Notes: generated by a model not told the origin, from the letters alone. Shown: positions 27,398 through 37,490, counted from the first letter of the stretch. The stretch is DNA of 64,000 nt from Pandoraea cepalis (GCF_902459665.1 NZ_CABPSL010000008.1:123062-187061); one strand, 5' to 3'. Translations and numbers: made by a program.

Positions 27398-28831
27398 TCA
27401 TGCCTGGCCCACCTGGACGATTTTCAACGTATTGGTACCACCGGGTTGTCCCATCGGCTCGCCCACGGTCAACACGATCGTGTCGCCGCGCTTGACCACC
27501 CCGCGCGAGAGCAGCAGTTGCTCGGCCTGCTTGAGCGCGTGATCGCGGTCGAGCGTGGCGTCGGCACGCATCGCGTAGACGTTGCGGTACAGCGCCAGCT
27601 TGCGATGGCTGCCGAGCTGCGACGTCAGCGCAAAAATCGGCACATGGATCTTGTGGCGAGACAGCCACAACGCGGTCGCGCCCGATTCGGTCAGCGCCAC
27701 GATGGCTTTCGCGCCAAGATGATACGCGGTAAACAACGCGCCGGCCGCAATCGTTTGGTCGATGCGCGTAAAAGTCTGATCGAGCCAGTCGCGATCGAGT
27801 TCCACCATCTCCGAGCGCTCGGCTTCGACGCAGATCGCCGCCATCGTCTCGATGGTTTCGACCGGATACTTGCCCGCGGCGCTCTCGGCCGAGAGCATCA
27901 CGGCGTCGGTGCCATCGAGCACGGCGTTGGCGACGTCCGAGACTTCGGCGCGGGTCGGCACCGGGTTGTGGATCATCGACTCCATCATCTGCGTGGCCGT
28001 GATGGTGGTCTTGTTCATCTCGCGCGCAAGCTTGATCATGCGCTTCTGCAGCCCCGGCACCGCGGCGTTGCCCACTTCGATGGCCAGATCGCCCCGTGCA
28101 ACCATGATGCAGTCCGACGCCGCCAGAATCTCTTCAAGCGCCGGAATGGCTTCTGCGCGCTCGATCTTGGCGATCATCAGCGGCTTGATGCCGTACGGCT
28201 CGCCGGCCACGTTGGCCAGACGGCGCGCCATTTCCATGTCGGTGGCGTTCTTCGGGAAGGAGACCGCGACATAATCGGCGCCCAGCGCCATCGCGGTCTT
28301 GATGTCTTCCATGTCCTTGGCCGTGAGCGCCGGTGCCGTCAGCCCACCGCCCTGGCGGTTGATACCCTTGTTGTTCGACAGATCGCCGCCGACCTTCACG
28401 GTCGTATGAATCTCGCTGCCGAGCACGCGATCGACGATCAGCACGATCAGGCCGTCGTTGAGCAGCAGCACGTCGCCCGTGCGCACGTCGCGCGGCAGTT
28501 CCTTGTAGTCGAGCCCGACGCGCTCTTCGTTACCGACTTCGCAGGCGGCGTCCAGGATGAACTTCGCGCCCGCCTCGAGCGTGGCCTTGCCGTTCTCGAA
28601 CTTGCCGACGCGAATCTTCGGACCCTGGAGGTCGGCCATGATGGCCACTTCGCGGCCAGCCGCCTTGGCGGCCGCGCGCACCATCTCGGCGCGCTCGATG
28701 TGGTCCTGCGCCTTGCCGTGCGAGAAATTCAGGCGAACGACATCGACGCCGGCGGCGATCATGCGCGAGAGCACTTCCGGCGTGCTCGATGCCGGACCGA
28801 TGGTGGCGACGATCTTGGTGGAGCGGTTCAT
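27398..28831 (-). CDS. pyk: Pyruvate kinase
   Basis: This 477-residue enzyme makes pyruvate and ATP from phosphoenolpyruvate. It shows KIVATIGPASSTPEVL, VRLNFSHG, the active-site IAKIERAEAIPALEEIL and MVARGDLAIEVG, and ATQMMESMIHNPVPTRAEV. I took ATG 28831 because family members begin just before R-x-TKIVATIG; ATG 28840, which has GAGG 8 bases upstream, is equally possible. It lies between pgk and fba. Confidence 0.95.
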   Translation of the reverse strand: MNRSTKIVATIGPASSTPEVLSRMIAAGVDVVRLNFSHGKAQDHIERAEMVRAAAKAAGREVAIMADLQGPKIRVGKFENGKATLEAGAKFILDAACEVGNEERVGLDYKELPRDVRTGDVLLLNDGLIVLIVDRVLGSEIHTTVKVGGDLSNNKGINRQGGGLTAPALTAKDMEDIKTAMALGADYVAVSFPKNATDMEMARRLANVAGEPYGIKPLMIAKIERAEAIPALEEILAASDCIMVARGDLAIEVGNAAVPGLQKRMIKLAREMNKTTITATQMMESMIHNPVPTRAEVSDVANAVLDGTDAVMLSAESAAGKYPVETIETMAAICVEAERSEMVELDRDWLDQTFTRIDQTIAAGALFTAYHLGAKAIVALTESGATALWLSRHKIHVPIFALTSQLGSHRKLALYRNVYAMRADATLDRDHALKQAEQLLLSRGVVKRGDTIVLTVGEPMGQPGGTNTLKIVQVGQA

Positions 28832-28931
28832 TACATCCATCTCTTCATCCTCTTTGGGTAACAGCGCATTCGACATGTCTGGCGCTTAGCGATTTGTAGC
28901 GCATTTAGGCCGCCACAGGTTAACCAAAAAG

Positions 28932-28950
28932 TTCGTATTGTCCGTACGAA
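28932..28950 (-). terminator. Possible weak terminator after pgk
   Basis: On the minus strand TTCGTA and TACGAA form a 6-bp AT-rich stem with a 7-base loop, followed by CTTTTTGG. It lies 115 bp past the pgk stop and 100 bp before pyk. It could equally be a regulatory palindrome. Confidence 0.35.
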
Positions 28951-29064
28951 ATCGTTTGATTCGATCTTAGATGTTCGCAATAAACCGATCGAAACCGCCC
29001 CAATCGTGCCCGCCTTCGACCGGGAAACCGGCCTGCGAGCCCCGCTCCACCTGGCGCCGCGCGA

Positions 29065-30270
29065 TCAGTTGCCCTCGCTGGCGCGTTGTTGCAGCACGTC
29101 GACGGCCGGCAGTGTCTTGCCTTCGAGGAATTCGAGGAACGCGCCGCCACCGGTCGAGATATAGCTGACCTGGTCGGCAATACCGTACTTGGCGATGGCG
29201 GCGAGCGTATCGCCGCCCCCGGCGATCGAGAAGCCCTTGGCGGCGGCAATCGCGCGCGCCAGCGTCTCGGTGCCGTGACCGAACTGATCGAATTCGAACA
29301 CGCCCACCGGGCCGTTCCACACGATCGTGCCCGCGCCCGCCAGTTGCTCGGCCAGCGTGGCAGCCGTTTGCGGACCGATGTCGAGAATCATGTCGTCGGC
29401 GGCCACGTCGCTGGCGGCCTTCACCGTCGCCTCAGCCGTCGCGCTGAATTCCTTGGCGCATACGACGTCCGTCGGAATCGGCACCGAGGCCCCACGCGCG
29501 GCCATCGCGTCGATGATCGAACGGGCCTGCCCGACCAGATCGGCTTCGGCGAGCGACTTGCCGATCGGCAGGCCGGCGGCCAGCATGAACGTGTTGGCAA
29601 TGCCGCCGCCCACGATCAGGTGGTCGACCTTGTCGGCGAGCGACTGCAGAATGGTGAGCTTGGTCGAGACCTTGGAGCCGGCTACGATGGCCACGAGCGG
29701 GCGAGCCGGGGCGTTCAGCGCCTTGCCGAGCGCTTCGAGTTCGGCGGCGAGCAGCGGGCCGGCACAGGCGACGGGCGCATACTTGGCGATGCCGTGCGTC
29801 GTGGCTTCGGCGCGGTGGGCGGTGCCGAACGCGTCGTTCACGTACACGTCGCACAGCGCGGCCATCTTTCGCGCCAGTTCGTCGTTGTCCTTCTTCTCGC
29901 CCCTGTTGACGCGGCAGTTCTCCAGCAGCACGACCGTGCCCGGCGCCACCTCAAAACCGCCGTCGACCCAGTTGGCGATCAGCTTCACCTCGCGGCCCAG
30001 CAGTTCGGACAGGCGTTGCGCAACCGGTGCCAGTGAGTCGGCGGGCTTGAATTCGCCTTCCGTCGGACGGCCCAGATGCGACGTGACCATGACGGCCGCA
30101 CCGGCGTCGAGCGCCATCTGGATGGCCGGCACCGAGGCGCGGATACGCGTGTCTTCCGTGATGCGGCCCGCATCGTCTTGCGGCACGTTCATATCGGCGC
30201 GGATGAAGACACGTTTGCCTGCCAGGCGACCCTGGGCGATCAAATCGGAAAGACGTACGACGGAAGCCAT
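29065..30270 (-). CDS. pgk: Phosphoglycerate kinase
   Basis: This 401-residue enzyme converts 1,3-bisphosphoglycerate and ADP to 3-phosphoglycerate and ATP. The signature [20 protein letters not shown] is followed by [20 protein letters not shown] and the C-terminal nucleotide site ([26 protein letters not shown]). It is upstream of pyk and fba on the same strand. Confidence 0.97.
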   Translation of the reverse strand: MASVVRLSDLIAQGRLAGKRVFIRADMNVPQDDAGRITEDTRIRASVPAIQMALDAGAAVMVTSHLGRPTEGEFKPADSLAPVAQRLSELLGREVKLIANWVDGGFEVAPGTVVLLENCRVNRGEKKDNDELARKMAALCDVYVNDAFGTAHRAEATTHGIAKYAPVACAGPLLAAELEALGKALNAPARPLVAIVAGSKVSTKLTILQSLADKVDHLIVGGGIANTFMLAAGLPIGKSLAEADLVGQARSIIDAMAARGASVPIPTDVVCAKEFSATAEATVKAASDVAADDMILDIGPQTAATLAEQLAGAGTIVWNGPVGVFEFDQFGHGTETLARAIAAAKGFSIAGGGDTLAAIAKYGIADQVSYISTGGGAFLEFLEGKTLPAVDVLQQRASEGN

Positions 30271-30356
30271 GAGAATCCGGAATAAATGGTGGGAAAAACA
30301 TGCATTTTAACTGATCCGCCCGTCCAGATGCCCATTTTGGCCGACGAGGGTTCCGC

Positions 30357-30680
30357 CTACAGGAACAGACGGCAGAGCGTGTAGACGGCCATGCCGACGA
30401 TAATCATCTCGATCATGTTGCGTCGCCAGACGAACCAGCCGGTGGCGGCCACGGCCGCGGCCAGCTTGGGATTGTGCAGATGCAGCGAGAACTGGTGATC
30501 GAGCAGCAGCACCTCGGGCACCACAATGACGGCGAGCGCCGCCGCCGGCGCATAGCGCAGCGCGCGTTGCAGGCGCTGCGGCAGCGTCACGCGGTCTCCC
30601 GCGAGCAGAAAAAACGTGCGCGTGACGATGGTGATGGCCGTCATCGCCACGAAGGAGAGCCAGATTTCGACCGTACTCAT
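30357..30680 (-). CDS. azlD: Branched-chain amino acid exporter subunit AzlD
   Basis: This 107-residue membrane protein has about four hydrophobic segments (IWLSFVAMTAITIVTRTFFL, AALAVIVVPEVLL and others) and is the small partner of AzlC. The ATG at 30680 overlaps the azlC stop (ATGA), as usual for this pair; upstream in-frame codons are shadow sequence. Confidence 0.9.
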   Translation of the reverse strand: MSTVEIWLSFVAMTAITIVTRTFFLLAGDRVTLPQRLQRALRYAPAAALAVIVVPEVLLLDHQFSLHLHNPKLAAAVAATGWFVWRRNMIEMIIVGMAVYTLCRLFL

Positions 30681-31468
30681 GGGCGACGCTCTCCCGAACG
30701 ACTGGACTGCGCGCCGTCGCGCGCGGCCGCGGGGGGATTCGCCAACGCGAGCCGCTTCGCCTGACGCGCCGAAAGTTCGTCGCAAACCATGCCGGCAGCG
30801 AGCGCGCCGACCACCCCGAGCACGAGATTGAGCCGATACGGCAAGTCGAAGGCGAGCAGGCCGAGGACCGATGCCAGCGTGACCGCCAGCATCGTCGAGC
30901 GACTGGTGATCGTGTGAACCATCATCGGAATGAGGGCGAGCGTGCCCGCGAAGGCGAGGCCCCAGCTATCCGGCACGAGTGCGCCGAGCAGGATGCCGAG
31001 AATCGACGACACGTGCCAGACCGCCCAATTGCTGAGCGTAATGCCGTAGTAGGTCCCCTCCTTGCCCGGGACATAGCCGCTCGCGAACTTCCGGTTCATG
31101 AACATCACGAATCCGAGGTCGCCATTGACATAGCCGAGCACGATGCGCCGCGGCAGCGACAAATAAGAGAAATGCGGCTGGAGCGCGGCGCTGAAGATCA
31201 CAAAGCGCAGATTGACGATGCCGACCGTGAGCAGAATCGTCCACAACGGCATGCCGGCGGCGAACAGCGGCAACGAGGCCAACTGGGCCGATCCGGCATA
31301 GAGCATCAGGCTCATGCCGATGGCCTGGGGCACCGTCAGTATCGATTTGCCCATGGCGACCCCGGTCACGAGTCCCCACGAGAAGATGGCCGGCAACAGC
31401 GGCGAAATAATGCGGAAACCGGCCCTGAACCCGTCACGTTCAGCGGCTGGCAGACGAAGCATTGGCAT
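30677..31468 (-). CDS. azlC: Branched-chain amino acid exporter subunit AzlC
   Basis: This 263-residue membrane protein has the AzlC family pattern: FRIISPLLPAIFSWGLVTGV, GSAQLASLPLFAAGMP, NLRFVIFSAALQPHFSYL. AzlCD exports branched-chain and similar amino acids. The start is MPMLRLPAAERDGFRAGF at 31468; ATG 31462 is an alternative and no strong ribosome-binding site is seen. It is translationally coupled to azlD. Confidence 0.9.
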   Translation of the reverse strand: MPMLRLPAAERDGFRAGFRIISPLLPAIFSWGLVTGVAMGKSILTVPQAIGMSLMLYAGSAQLASLPLFAAGMPLWTILLTVGIVNLRFVIFSAALQPHFSYLSLPRRIVLGYVNGDLGFVMFMNRKFASGYVPGKEGTYYGITLSNWAVWHVSSILGILLGALVPDSWGLAFAGTLALIPMMVHTITSRSTMLAVTLASVLGLLAFDLPYRLNLVLGVVGALAAGMVCDELSARQAKRLALANPPAAARDGAQSSRSGERRP

Positions 31469-31917
31469 GGTCGGCTTGGGGGGCGAGCACCGAGCCGTTC
31501 GGCGCAGTGTCTGGCATTGCGGGGCAAAGCGGTCCCGACGGCGCCCGGCACGCCCATGATGACCGCTGGCGGTCACAGCGCCCGCCAGGGTTGCCGGAGT
31601 GTCTCCTGAATATCGTCATCGTTGGCGGCGAGCGTCCGGTCATTATAGCCAGGGTAAATATTTACTTACCACGTCGAAAGCGCATATCCGGGCGTTTTTG
31701 CGAGGGCAACGGACGAGGTGTCGCGTACGCGCCACGCGGGGCTTCGACGGTGACAAAAACTGGCATGCGTCGCGGCTGCAGGCGCTGCGAGCCGTCCGCA
31801 AAGGGCCGTGGCTGCTTTACAATAGCGACTTTTGGCAAGCGTGCGGGCGACGGCTTCGTCCTTTGCACCGGCCATGCAATCCCCAATCGTCCGAATACCC
31901 ATCACGGTCCGAACCCC
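31469..31917. other. Divergent intergenic region azlC / zinc-finger gene
   Basis: About 450 bp without a convincing gene; open frames here are Arg-rich shadows. TACAAT at 31818-31823 may be the -10 for the zinc-finger/waaF genes, with no clear -35. Composition dips to AT-rich around 31645-31675. Confidence 0.4.
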
Positions 31918-32115
31918 ATGAGCGAAGTCAAACAAATGCCGGTCGTCGAAGTCGGCGCTGAAGATCTGCCGGTCCATTGCCCGAATCCGAAGATGGAAGC
32001 CTGGAGCGCCCATCCGCGCGTGTTCATCGATGTGACGCATGGTGAAGCGGCCTGTCCGTACTGCGGCACGCGTTATCGCGTGAAGGCCGGGGTCGTGCTC
32101 AAGGGTCACCACTGA
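31918..32115 (+). CDS. Small zinc-finger protein (zf-CHCC type)
   Basis: This 65-residue protein has a Cys-His-Cys-Cys zinc site spread over VHCPNPK, SAHPRV and ACPYCGTRY. It is the bacterial relative of the mitochondrial complex I NDUFS6-type zinc finger. In Burkholderiales it commonly sits just upstream of waaF, as here. Biochemical role unknown. Confidence 0.88.
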   Translation: MSEVKQMPVVEVGAEDLPVHCPNPKMEAWSAHPRVFIDVTHGEAACPYCGTRYRVKAGVVLKGHH

Positions 32116-32222
32116 GCCGGCTGCCGTTGCTCCAACCGGGCGCAGCCGCCTGCGGTTGCGCTGTACCGCCCGGTTGACTGTCCGTATCTTCGCAACGCTT
32201 AACGTTTAGAGTCTCCGCCACG

Positions 32223-33248
32223 ATGCATAAAGCCTTGGTGATCGCCCCCAACTGGATTGGGGACGCGCTGATGGCGCAGCCGTTGTTCACCCTGCTCAAG
32301 CGCCTGCATCCGCGTCTGACCATCGACGCGATCGCGCCCAGCTGGGTCGCCCCGGTGCTGGAACGCATGCCGGAGATTTCGCGCGTCGTCGCCACCGACC
32401 TCGCGCACGGCAAGTTGCAGCCGCTGGAGCGCTACCGGCTCGCGAGCGTGCTCGCCGACGAGGGGTACGACGCCGCCTATGTGCTGCCGAACTCGCTGAA
32501 GTCGTCGCTGATTCCGTGGCTGGCGCGCATTCCGTTGCGCATTGGCTACAAGGGCGAGCACCGCTACGGTCTGCTCAACGTGCGCCACGCCAATCCGCGC
32601 AAAGACGAGCGGCCGCCCATGGTGCGGCACTACGCTGCGCTCGCGTTCGCGCCCGGGGCCAAGTTGCCCGATGCGCTGCCCACGCCGCGCATCGACGCCG
32701 ACCTGAACGAGTCGGCGCGTGTCTTCGCGCGCTTCGGCCTCGATCTGCGCGTACCGCTCGTGGTGTTCTGCCCGGGTGCAGAGTTCGGTCCGGCCAAGCG
32801 CTGGCCGCCGGGCCATTTCGCGCAATTGGCTCAGTTGGTTCGCCGCTCGTTCCCGTATGCGCAAATTATTGCGCTCGGCTCGGGCAAGGACGGTGCGCTC
32901 GCGCAGCAAATCGCCGCCGATGCGCCGTTCGTGCGCAACCTGTGTGGACAGACGTCGCTGGCCGAGGCGTGCGCGCTGCTGGCCCGCGCCAATGCGGTGG
33001 TGAGCAACGACTCGGGCCTGATGCATGTGACGGCCGCATTGCGCCGCCCGCAGATTGCCCTGTTCGGTTCGTCCGATCCGCGCCACACACCGCCGCTGTC
33101 CGACCAGGCGCATATCCTGTGGCTACAATTGGAGTGCAGCCCGTGTTTTGCCCGCGAATGCCCGTTGGGCCACACCCGCTGCCTCAATGAGCTGATGCCC
33201 GAGCACGTATTCGCGAATTTGCGCAACATCCTGCTCACGCAGCGCTGA
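32223..33248 (+). CDS. waaF: ADP-heptose:LPS heptosyltransferase II
   Basis: This 341-residue GT9 glycosyltransferase adds the second heptose to the inner core of lipopolysaccharide. The N-terminus ALVIAPNWIGDALMAQPLFT, the central CPGAEFGPAKRWPPGHFAQL and NDSGLMHVTAALRRPQIALFG with the final C-x-x-x-CPLGHTRCL cluster are characteristic of WaaF. It lies in a co-directional run from the zinc-finger gene to 35.5 kb. Confidence 0.95.
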   Translation: MHKALVIAPNWIGDALMAQPLFTLLKRLHPRLTIDAIAPSWVAPVLERMPEISRVVATDLAHGKLQPLERYRLASVLADEGYDAAYVLPNSLKSSLIPWLARIPLRIGYKGEHRYGLLNVRHANPRKDERPPMVRHYAALAFAPGAKLPDALPTPRIDADLNESARVFARFGLDLRVPLVVFCPGAEFGPAKRWPPGHFAQLAQLVRRSFPYAQIIALGSGKDGALAQQIAADAPFVRNLCGQTSLAEACALLARANAVVSNDSGLMHVTAALRRPQIALFGSSDPRHTPPLSDQAHILWLQLECSPCFARECPLGHTRCLNELMPEHVFANLRNILLTQR

Positions 33249-33308
33249 TGTGGTCCATGACGGCGGCGCGCTTAGCTCGATTCCGGTAACACTCAACGGT
33301 AAATCCAC

Positions 33309-33764
33309 ATGCCACGTTTTGTCCGTCTGTTCGATGCCGCCAGTGAAACCATCACGGCCTTTTACGATGCGCTGCGCCGTGGGCAGACGGATCGCGCCAT
33401 GTCGCTGTGGGCGAACGAGGATTTCGTCAGCTATATTCGCGCCGACGGCACCCGATGGGACGGTCTGGAACAGATCCGCAACGGTCTGGTCGCCCAGTTC
33501 ACGCAAAGCGTGGTGCTCATCGACTCGCTGGATACGACCGAGTACGACACCGTTGGCACGGTCGTGCACACGGCGACCGAAGCAATGCGCGTCGGCAAGG
33601 AAGACGCCGGCCAGACGACCGCCCAGCTCATCCACACGACATACGTGCTGGTGCACGAGCAGGGCGACTGGCGCTTCGCCCATATCCACTCCAGCCCGTT
33701 GCCGCCGCATGCTGTCGAGCAGTTCAGCCTGATGATGCACGCGCGTCCGGACGGGCTGCACTGA
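33309..33764 (+). CDS. NTF2-like/SnoaL-fold protein
   Basis: This 151-residue protein has the NTF2-like cone fold seen in DUF4440 and SnoaL proteins: a helix (ITAFYDALRRGQTDRAMSLW), then ANEDFVSYIRADGTRWDG and alternating strands ending in WRFAHIHSSPLP. Catalytic function, if any, is unknown. It is 16 bp upstream of the hydrolase gene and conserved next to it in relatives. Confidence 0.82.
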   Translation: MPRFVRLFDAASETITAFYDALRRGQTDRAMSLWANEDFVSYIRADGTRWDGLEQIRNGLVAQFTQSVVLIDSLDTTEYDTVGTVVHTATEAMRVGKEDAGQTTAQLIHTTYVLVHEQGDWRFAHIHSSPLPPHAVEQFSLMMHARPDGLH

Positions 33765-33780
33765 TCTGTACGGTACGACC

Positions 33781-34812
33781 ATGACGGCGCGCCCCGCGAC
33801 GTTTCTTCCCCTGGATTACCGGGCACCCCGGTGGCTGCCCGACGGGCACAGCCAGACGATCTACCCGGCGCTGCTGGGTCGACGCCCGTGCGTCGAATTC
33901 CGTCGCGAAACGTGGGACACGCCCGACGGCGACTTCGTCGATGTCGACTGGCTGGTTGCCCCGCCCGCGGCGCAGAAAGCCCCGCCCGCGCCCGAAGGGC
34001 TGGTGGAGACACCGCTCGTCGTGCTCTTCCATGGACTGGAGGGCGGGTCCGGCAGCCACTACGCCCGCACCCTGATGCGCGAAGTCGAAGCGCAGGGGTG
34101 GCGCGGCGTGATTCCCCACTTCCGCAGTTGCAGCGGCCGCATGAACCGCGCGCCGCGCTTTTATCACTCCGGCGACAGTACCGAGGTCGACTGGATGTTG
34201 CGGCGCTTGCGTGCGAACGCGTCCGGCCCGATCTTTGCGGCGGGCGTGTCGCTGGGCGGCAATGTATTGCTGCGCTGGCTCGGCGAGCGCGAGGGGCATG
34301 CGGCGCAAGTGGTGAGTGCCGCGTGCGCGATTTCGGCGCCGCTCGATTTACGCGCGGGCGGACTGGCGCTCTCGCACGGTTTCAATATGGTGTACACGCG
34401 CAATTTTCTCGGCACGCTCAAAAAGAAGGCGCTCGCGAAGCTCGACCAATACCCCGGGCTGTACGACCGCGATCGGATGATGGCCGCGCGCGATCTCGGC
34501 GAATTCGATCATGTGGTGACGGCCCCCTTGCATGGTTACCACAGCGCCTTCGACTATTACACGCGCGCGTCGAGCAAGCCGATTCTGCCGGCCATCGAAG
34601 TGCCGACGCTGGTCATCAATGCCCGCAACGACCCGTTCCAGCCGGCCAATGTGTTGCCGGGCGAAGACGACGTCGGTCGCCACGTGCGACTCCTGCAGCC
34701 GGCGCACGGCGGACACGTCGGCTTCATGAGTGGGCCGTTTCCGGGCGGCATGACATGGATGCCGCACACGGTCATCGATTACTTCCGTCAATTTTTGCCG
34801 ACTCCGGCCTGA
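33781..34812 (+). CDS. Alpha/beta hydrolase, YheT family
   Basis: This 343-residue predicted esterase of the YheT group has the motif LPDGHSQTIYPAL, the oxyanion-loop LFHGLEGGSGSHYAR and the nucleophile elbow AAGVSLGGNVLLRWLGE (Ser). The C-terminal NARNDPF and AHGGHVGF give the Asp and His. The substrate is unknown. It is 9 bp upstream of the next gene. Confidence 0.92.
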   Translation: MTARPATFLPLDYRAPRWLPDGHSQTIYPALLGRRPCVEFRRETWDTPDGDFVDVDWLVAPPAAQKAPPAPEGLVETPLVVLFHGLEGGSGSHYARTLMREVEAQGWRGVIPHFRSCSGRMNRAPRFYHSGDSTEVDWMLRRLRANASGPIFAAGVSLGGNVLLRWLGEREGHAAQVVSAACAISAPLDLRAGGLALSHGFNMVYTRNFLGTLKKKALAKLDQYPGLYDRDRMMAARDLGEFDHVVTAPLHGYHSAFDYYTRASSKPILPAIEVPTLVINARNDPFQPANVLPGEDDVGRHVRLLQPAHGGHVGFMSGPFPGGMTWMPHTVIDYFRQFLPTPA

Positions 34813-34821
34813 AGGTGCCTT

Positions 34822-35490
34822 ATGGATGAAATCGTTCGACAGGCGATGGCCAAGTGGCCCAACGTGCCGCATTGTTACGGCTGGCTCGCGCTCGACCGTC
34901 GCGGTCAGTGGCGCATGCGCGACGACGCGGCGCAGGCGGCGGGCACGGCTGGCGATCCGATTCGTCATGCGGCGCTCGTCGCGTTCATCGCGCGCAATTA
35001 CGCCAGCGACGACGCCGGGCGGTGGTACTTCCAGAATGGGCCGCAACGTGTGTACGTGGCGCTTGCGTACGCCCCGTTTGTGGTTCGGCTGACGTGGGAT
35101 GCCGTGGCGAACGACGGTCGCGGCGCACCGGTGTTGACGGACCAACTGGGCCATGCTTTCGTGCCGCAGGCGTGTCTGCTCGACGAGGACGGCAACGTCG
35201 CGTTCGTGGGCGCGGTGTCTGGCGGCGAGGGGAATGGGAGGTCGACGCCGAACGCGCCGCTCGCGTTGCTGCACGATCACGACATCGATCTGCTCACGCA
35301 GGTGTCCGATCTGGCGCAGGCCTTCGAGATTGCGCAAACGTCGGACGATACTGCCGACGCCAAGGGCGCGGTGCGGCTGCATTGGCGCAACGGCGACTCA
35401 CTCCCGTTCGCGACGACCCATGCGGGCACCCTGCCGCAGACTTATGGGTTCGAGCGGGATCCGCAGGCGCCCGAGTCGTTGAGTCGTTGA
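34822..35490 (+). CDS. Hypothetical protein, Burkholderiales-type, ending in an 8-bp repeat tract
   Basis: This 222-residue soluble protein starts MDEIVRQAMAKWPNVPHCYG and GWLALDRRGQWRMRDDAAQ and contains GRWYFQNGPQRVYVALAYAP; I recognise the pattern as conserved next to YheT-family hydrolases but cannot assign a function. Its stop codon and last few codons (PESLSR) are formed by an 8-bp tandem repeat, so copy-number change would alter the C-terminus. Confidence 0.78.
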   Translation: MDEIVRQAMAKWPNVPHCYGWLALDRRGQWRMRDDAAQAAGTAGDPIRHAALVAFIARNYASDDAGRWYFQNGPQRVYVALAYAPFVVRLTWDAVANDGRGAPVLTDQLGHAFVPQACLLDEDGNVAFVGAVSGGEGNGRSTPNAPLALLHDHDIDLLTQVSDLAQAFEIAQTSDDTADAKGAVRLHWRNGDSLPFATTHAGTLPQTYGFERDPQAPESLSR

Positions 35491-35552
35491 GTCGTTGAGT
35501 CGTTGTGCCGCTGAGCCATTGAGCCATTGAGCCATTGAGCCACTTAGCCACT
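35473..35552. repeat. 8-bp tandem repeat, ten units
   Basis: Four perfect GAGTCGTT units (35473-35504) are followed by GTGCCGCT, three GAGCCATT units, GAGCCACT and TAGCCACT. The tract begins within the 3' end of the 34822 gene and runs into the spacer before the convergent M48 gene. The period is not a multiple of three. Confidence 0.9.
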
Positions 35553-35589
35553 GACGCGGAGAGAAGCGCGCGAACCGCCGCTTATCCCC

Positions 35590-37164
35590 TTATCCGGCCA
35601 GTTTGCCGAAGTCCTTCTCGTCTTCCTTGTCGTCCTTGTAGCGGCGCTGGAACTCGTGAAGTCGCGCGTCGATGACCGACATCTCGTAAAAGCTGGCGTC
35701 GCCGGCCTCGCGCGCGAGCTTCAACTGGCTGACGGCCGCCATCCATTGCCCTTGCAGCGCATATTGTTCCGCCAATGCTGCGTGCTGACGCGTCCGCTTG
35801 CCGGCCGCGGCCCATGCCCCTGCCAGCGCCCGCCACCAGATGGGCTCGCTTCGATAGCGCTCGACCTGCCCTTGTAGGAACTTCGTTGCGTCGGGAATCC
35901 GCTGGCTGGCGACCAAGGCGTCGGCATAAGCCATATCGGCGGCCTGCGAGAGTGGGAATGCAGCACGCGCCTGCGCGGCGACGCGCAAGGCTTCGTCCGG
36001 CTGGCCCGACAAGCGCGCGATATCCGACGCCAGCACAGCCAGACTCGGCGTGCCCGGCCCCGTGCCACCGAAGGCCGCGCGCGACTTCTCCAGCGCCTCG
36101 CGCGCCGGCGCCCAGCGACGCTGCTTGAACTCGGCCAGCGCCACCGCGTACCATGCCGCCGCCACATTCGATGTGGTCTGCGCGCGGATCGCTGTGCGTT
36201 GCGCGTCGGCGATCGCCGCGTAATCGCTCGCGGACTTCTGCTGCAAGACGAGCGAGCGCGCCCGCACAAACGCATATTCGGGCGACTGCACGGGCTGACG
36301 ATAAGCGGCAGTGCGCGAGCGATTGAGCATGTCGGCGATGCGATCCGTCGTCAGCGGGTGAGTCCGGACATATTCCGGCACGCCGGCTTCGTTGATCGAA
36401 TCCGCGCGTTGCAAACGCTCGAAGAAGGTCGGCATCGCGTACGTGTCGAAGCCTGCCGCCTGGAGCAACTGAAAGCCGACGCGATCGGCCTCACGTTCCG
36501 CATCGCGCGAAAAACGCAGTTGCCGATCGACGGCAAGGCCTTGCCCGCCCATCGCGATTCCCATGCCGAGATCCGGGCTCCGTGCCCCGATGCCGGCGAG
36601 CAGACCGAGCAACATGCCGCCGAGGGCGATCCACGAGTTCTGCGACTGTTGGCCGAGCATGCGCGCGATGTGATGTTGCAGAACGTGCCCCGTCTCGTGT
36701 CCGATCACAGAAGCGAGTTCCGACTCGGTGCGCGTCGCGACGATCAATCCCGTGTTGATGCCGATGAAGCCCCCCGGCAGCGAGAAGGCGTTGATGTCCG
36801 AATCACGCACCACGAAGAATTCGAAACTCTGACTGGCGTCGAGTCCCACTGTGTGCGCGGCCGCCACGAGCTTGCCACCCAGGGCATTGACGTAATCGGA
36901 CAGCAGCAGATCCGACAGATAATCGGGATCGGCGCGAATCTCTCGCATCACGCGCTCGCCGAGCTTGCGCTCCATCGCCGGCGACAAGTCCGCGGCAGAA
37001 CTCTGGCCGAGGGACGGGAGCGACTGCGCGGCCGCCTGGGTGGGGATGACGGCGGCGGCGAACGTCATTGCCGTCATTACGGGCAGCATGGCCAACGCCA
37101 TGAAACGCCGCCACCGGGCGACGTGGCGCTCGGGGTGAGGCGGCTGGGACGACGGCTTCGGCAT
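35590..37164 (-). CDS. M48 metalloprotease with TPR domain (BepA-like)
   Basis: This 524-residue periplasmic protein resembles BepA/YfgC, which helps outer-membrane protein assembly and LptD maturation. A signal peptide (ALAMLPVMTAMTFAAAVIP to AAAQ) precedes the zinc protease domain with HETGH in ASVIGHETGHVLQHH and the third ligand in FSRDAEREADRVG. The C-terminal ~220 residues form TPR-like helices. The start is uncertain (ATGs at 37164, 37173, 37179, 37182), none with a clear ribosome-binding site. Confidence 0.9.
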   Translation of the reverse strand: MPKPSSQPPHPERHVARWRRFMALAMLPVMTAMTFAAAVIPTQAAAQSLPSLGQSSAADLSPAMERKLGERVMREIRADPDYLSDLLLSDYVNALGGKLVAAAHTVGLDASQSFEFFVVRDSDINAFSLPGGFIGINTGLIVATRTESELASVIGHETGHVLQHHIARMLGQQSQNSWIALGGMLLGLLAGIGARSPDLGMGIAMGGQGLAVDRQLRFSRDAEREADRVGFQLLQAAGFDTYAMPTFFERLQRADSINEAGVPEYVRTHPLTTDRIADMLNRSRTAAYRQPVQSPEYAFVRARSLVLQQKSASDYAAIADAQRTAIRAQTTSNVAAAWYAVALAEFKQRRWAPAREALEKSRAAFGGTGPGTPSLAVLASDIARLSGQPDEALRVAAQARAAFPLSQAADMAYADALVASQRIPDATKFLQGQVERYRSEPIWWRALAGAWAAAGKRTRQHAALAEQYALQGQWMAAVSQLKLAREAGDASFYEMSVIDARLHEFQRRYKDDKEDEKDFGKLAG

Positions 37165-37490
37165 GGAGGTCATGCGCATCATGCGCCAGATGGGCGCCCT
37201 GGACCGGGCAATGAGAACGCGCGACACATGGGAATCAGGCGAGAGATGCCGATGGCGGCGCGAAACGAACATAACGAGCGGAACGAACGCGTCATGGAAA
37301 TGGGCGCCGCTTGGCGCTGATCATTCAGGGCTGCTGCTATGATAGCAGCCAGACGCAGACGTTCCGCGGCATCGCCAAAACGTCGTCAATATAGGCATAA
37401 CTCATCCGAAACGGCGCTATCCTTTCGCTCGCAAAAGGCGCTCGCGAACCGTCTCCCGACACTATCGCAACCTCTTCTCAGCATCGACTC

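Noticed and set aside
27359..28861. 500-codon plus-strand frame opposite pyk
   Set aside because: Antisense shadow of a highly conserved gene.
35513..35552. CRISPR-like repeat array
   Set aside because: The 8-bp units are contiguous with no spacers; it is a simple tandem repeat.
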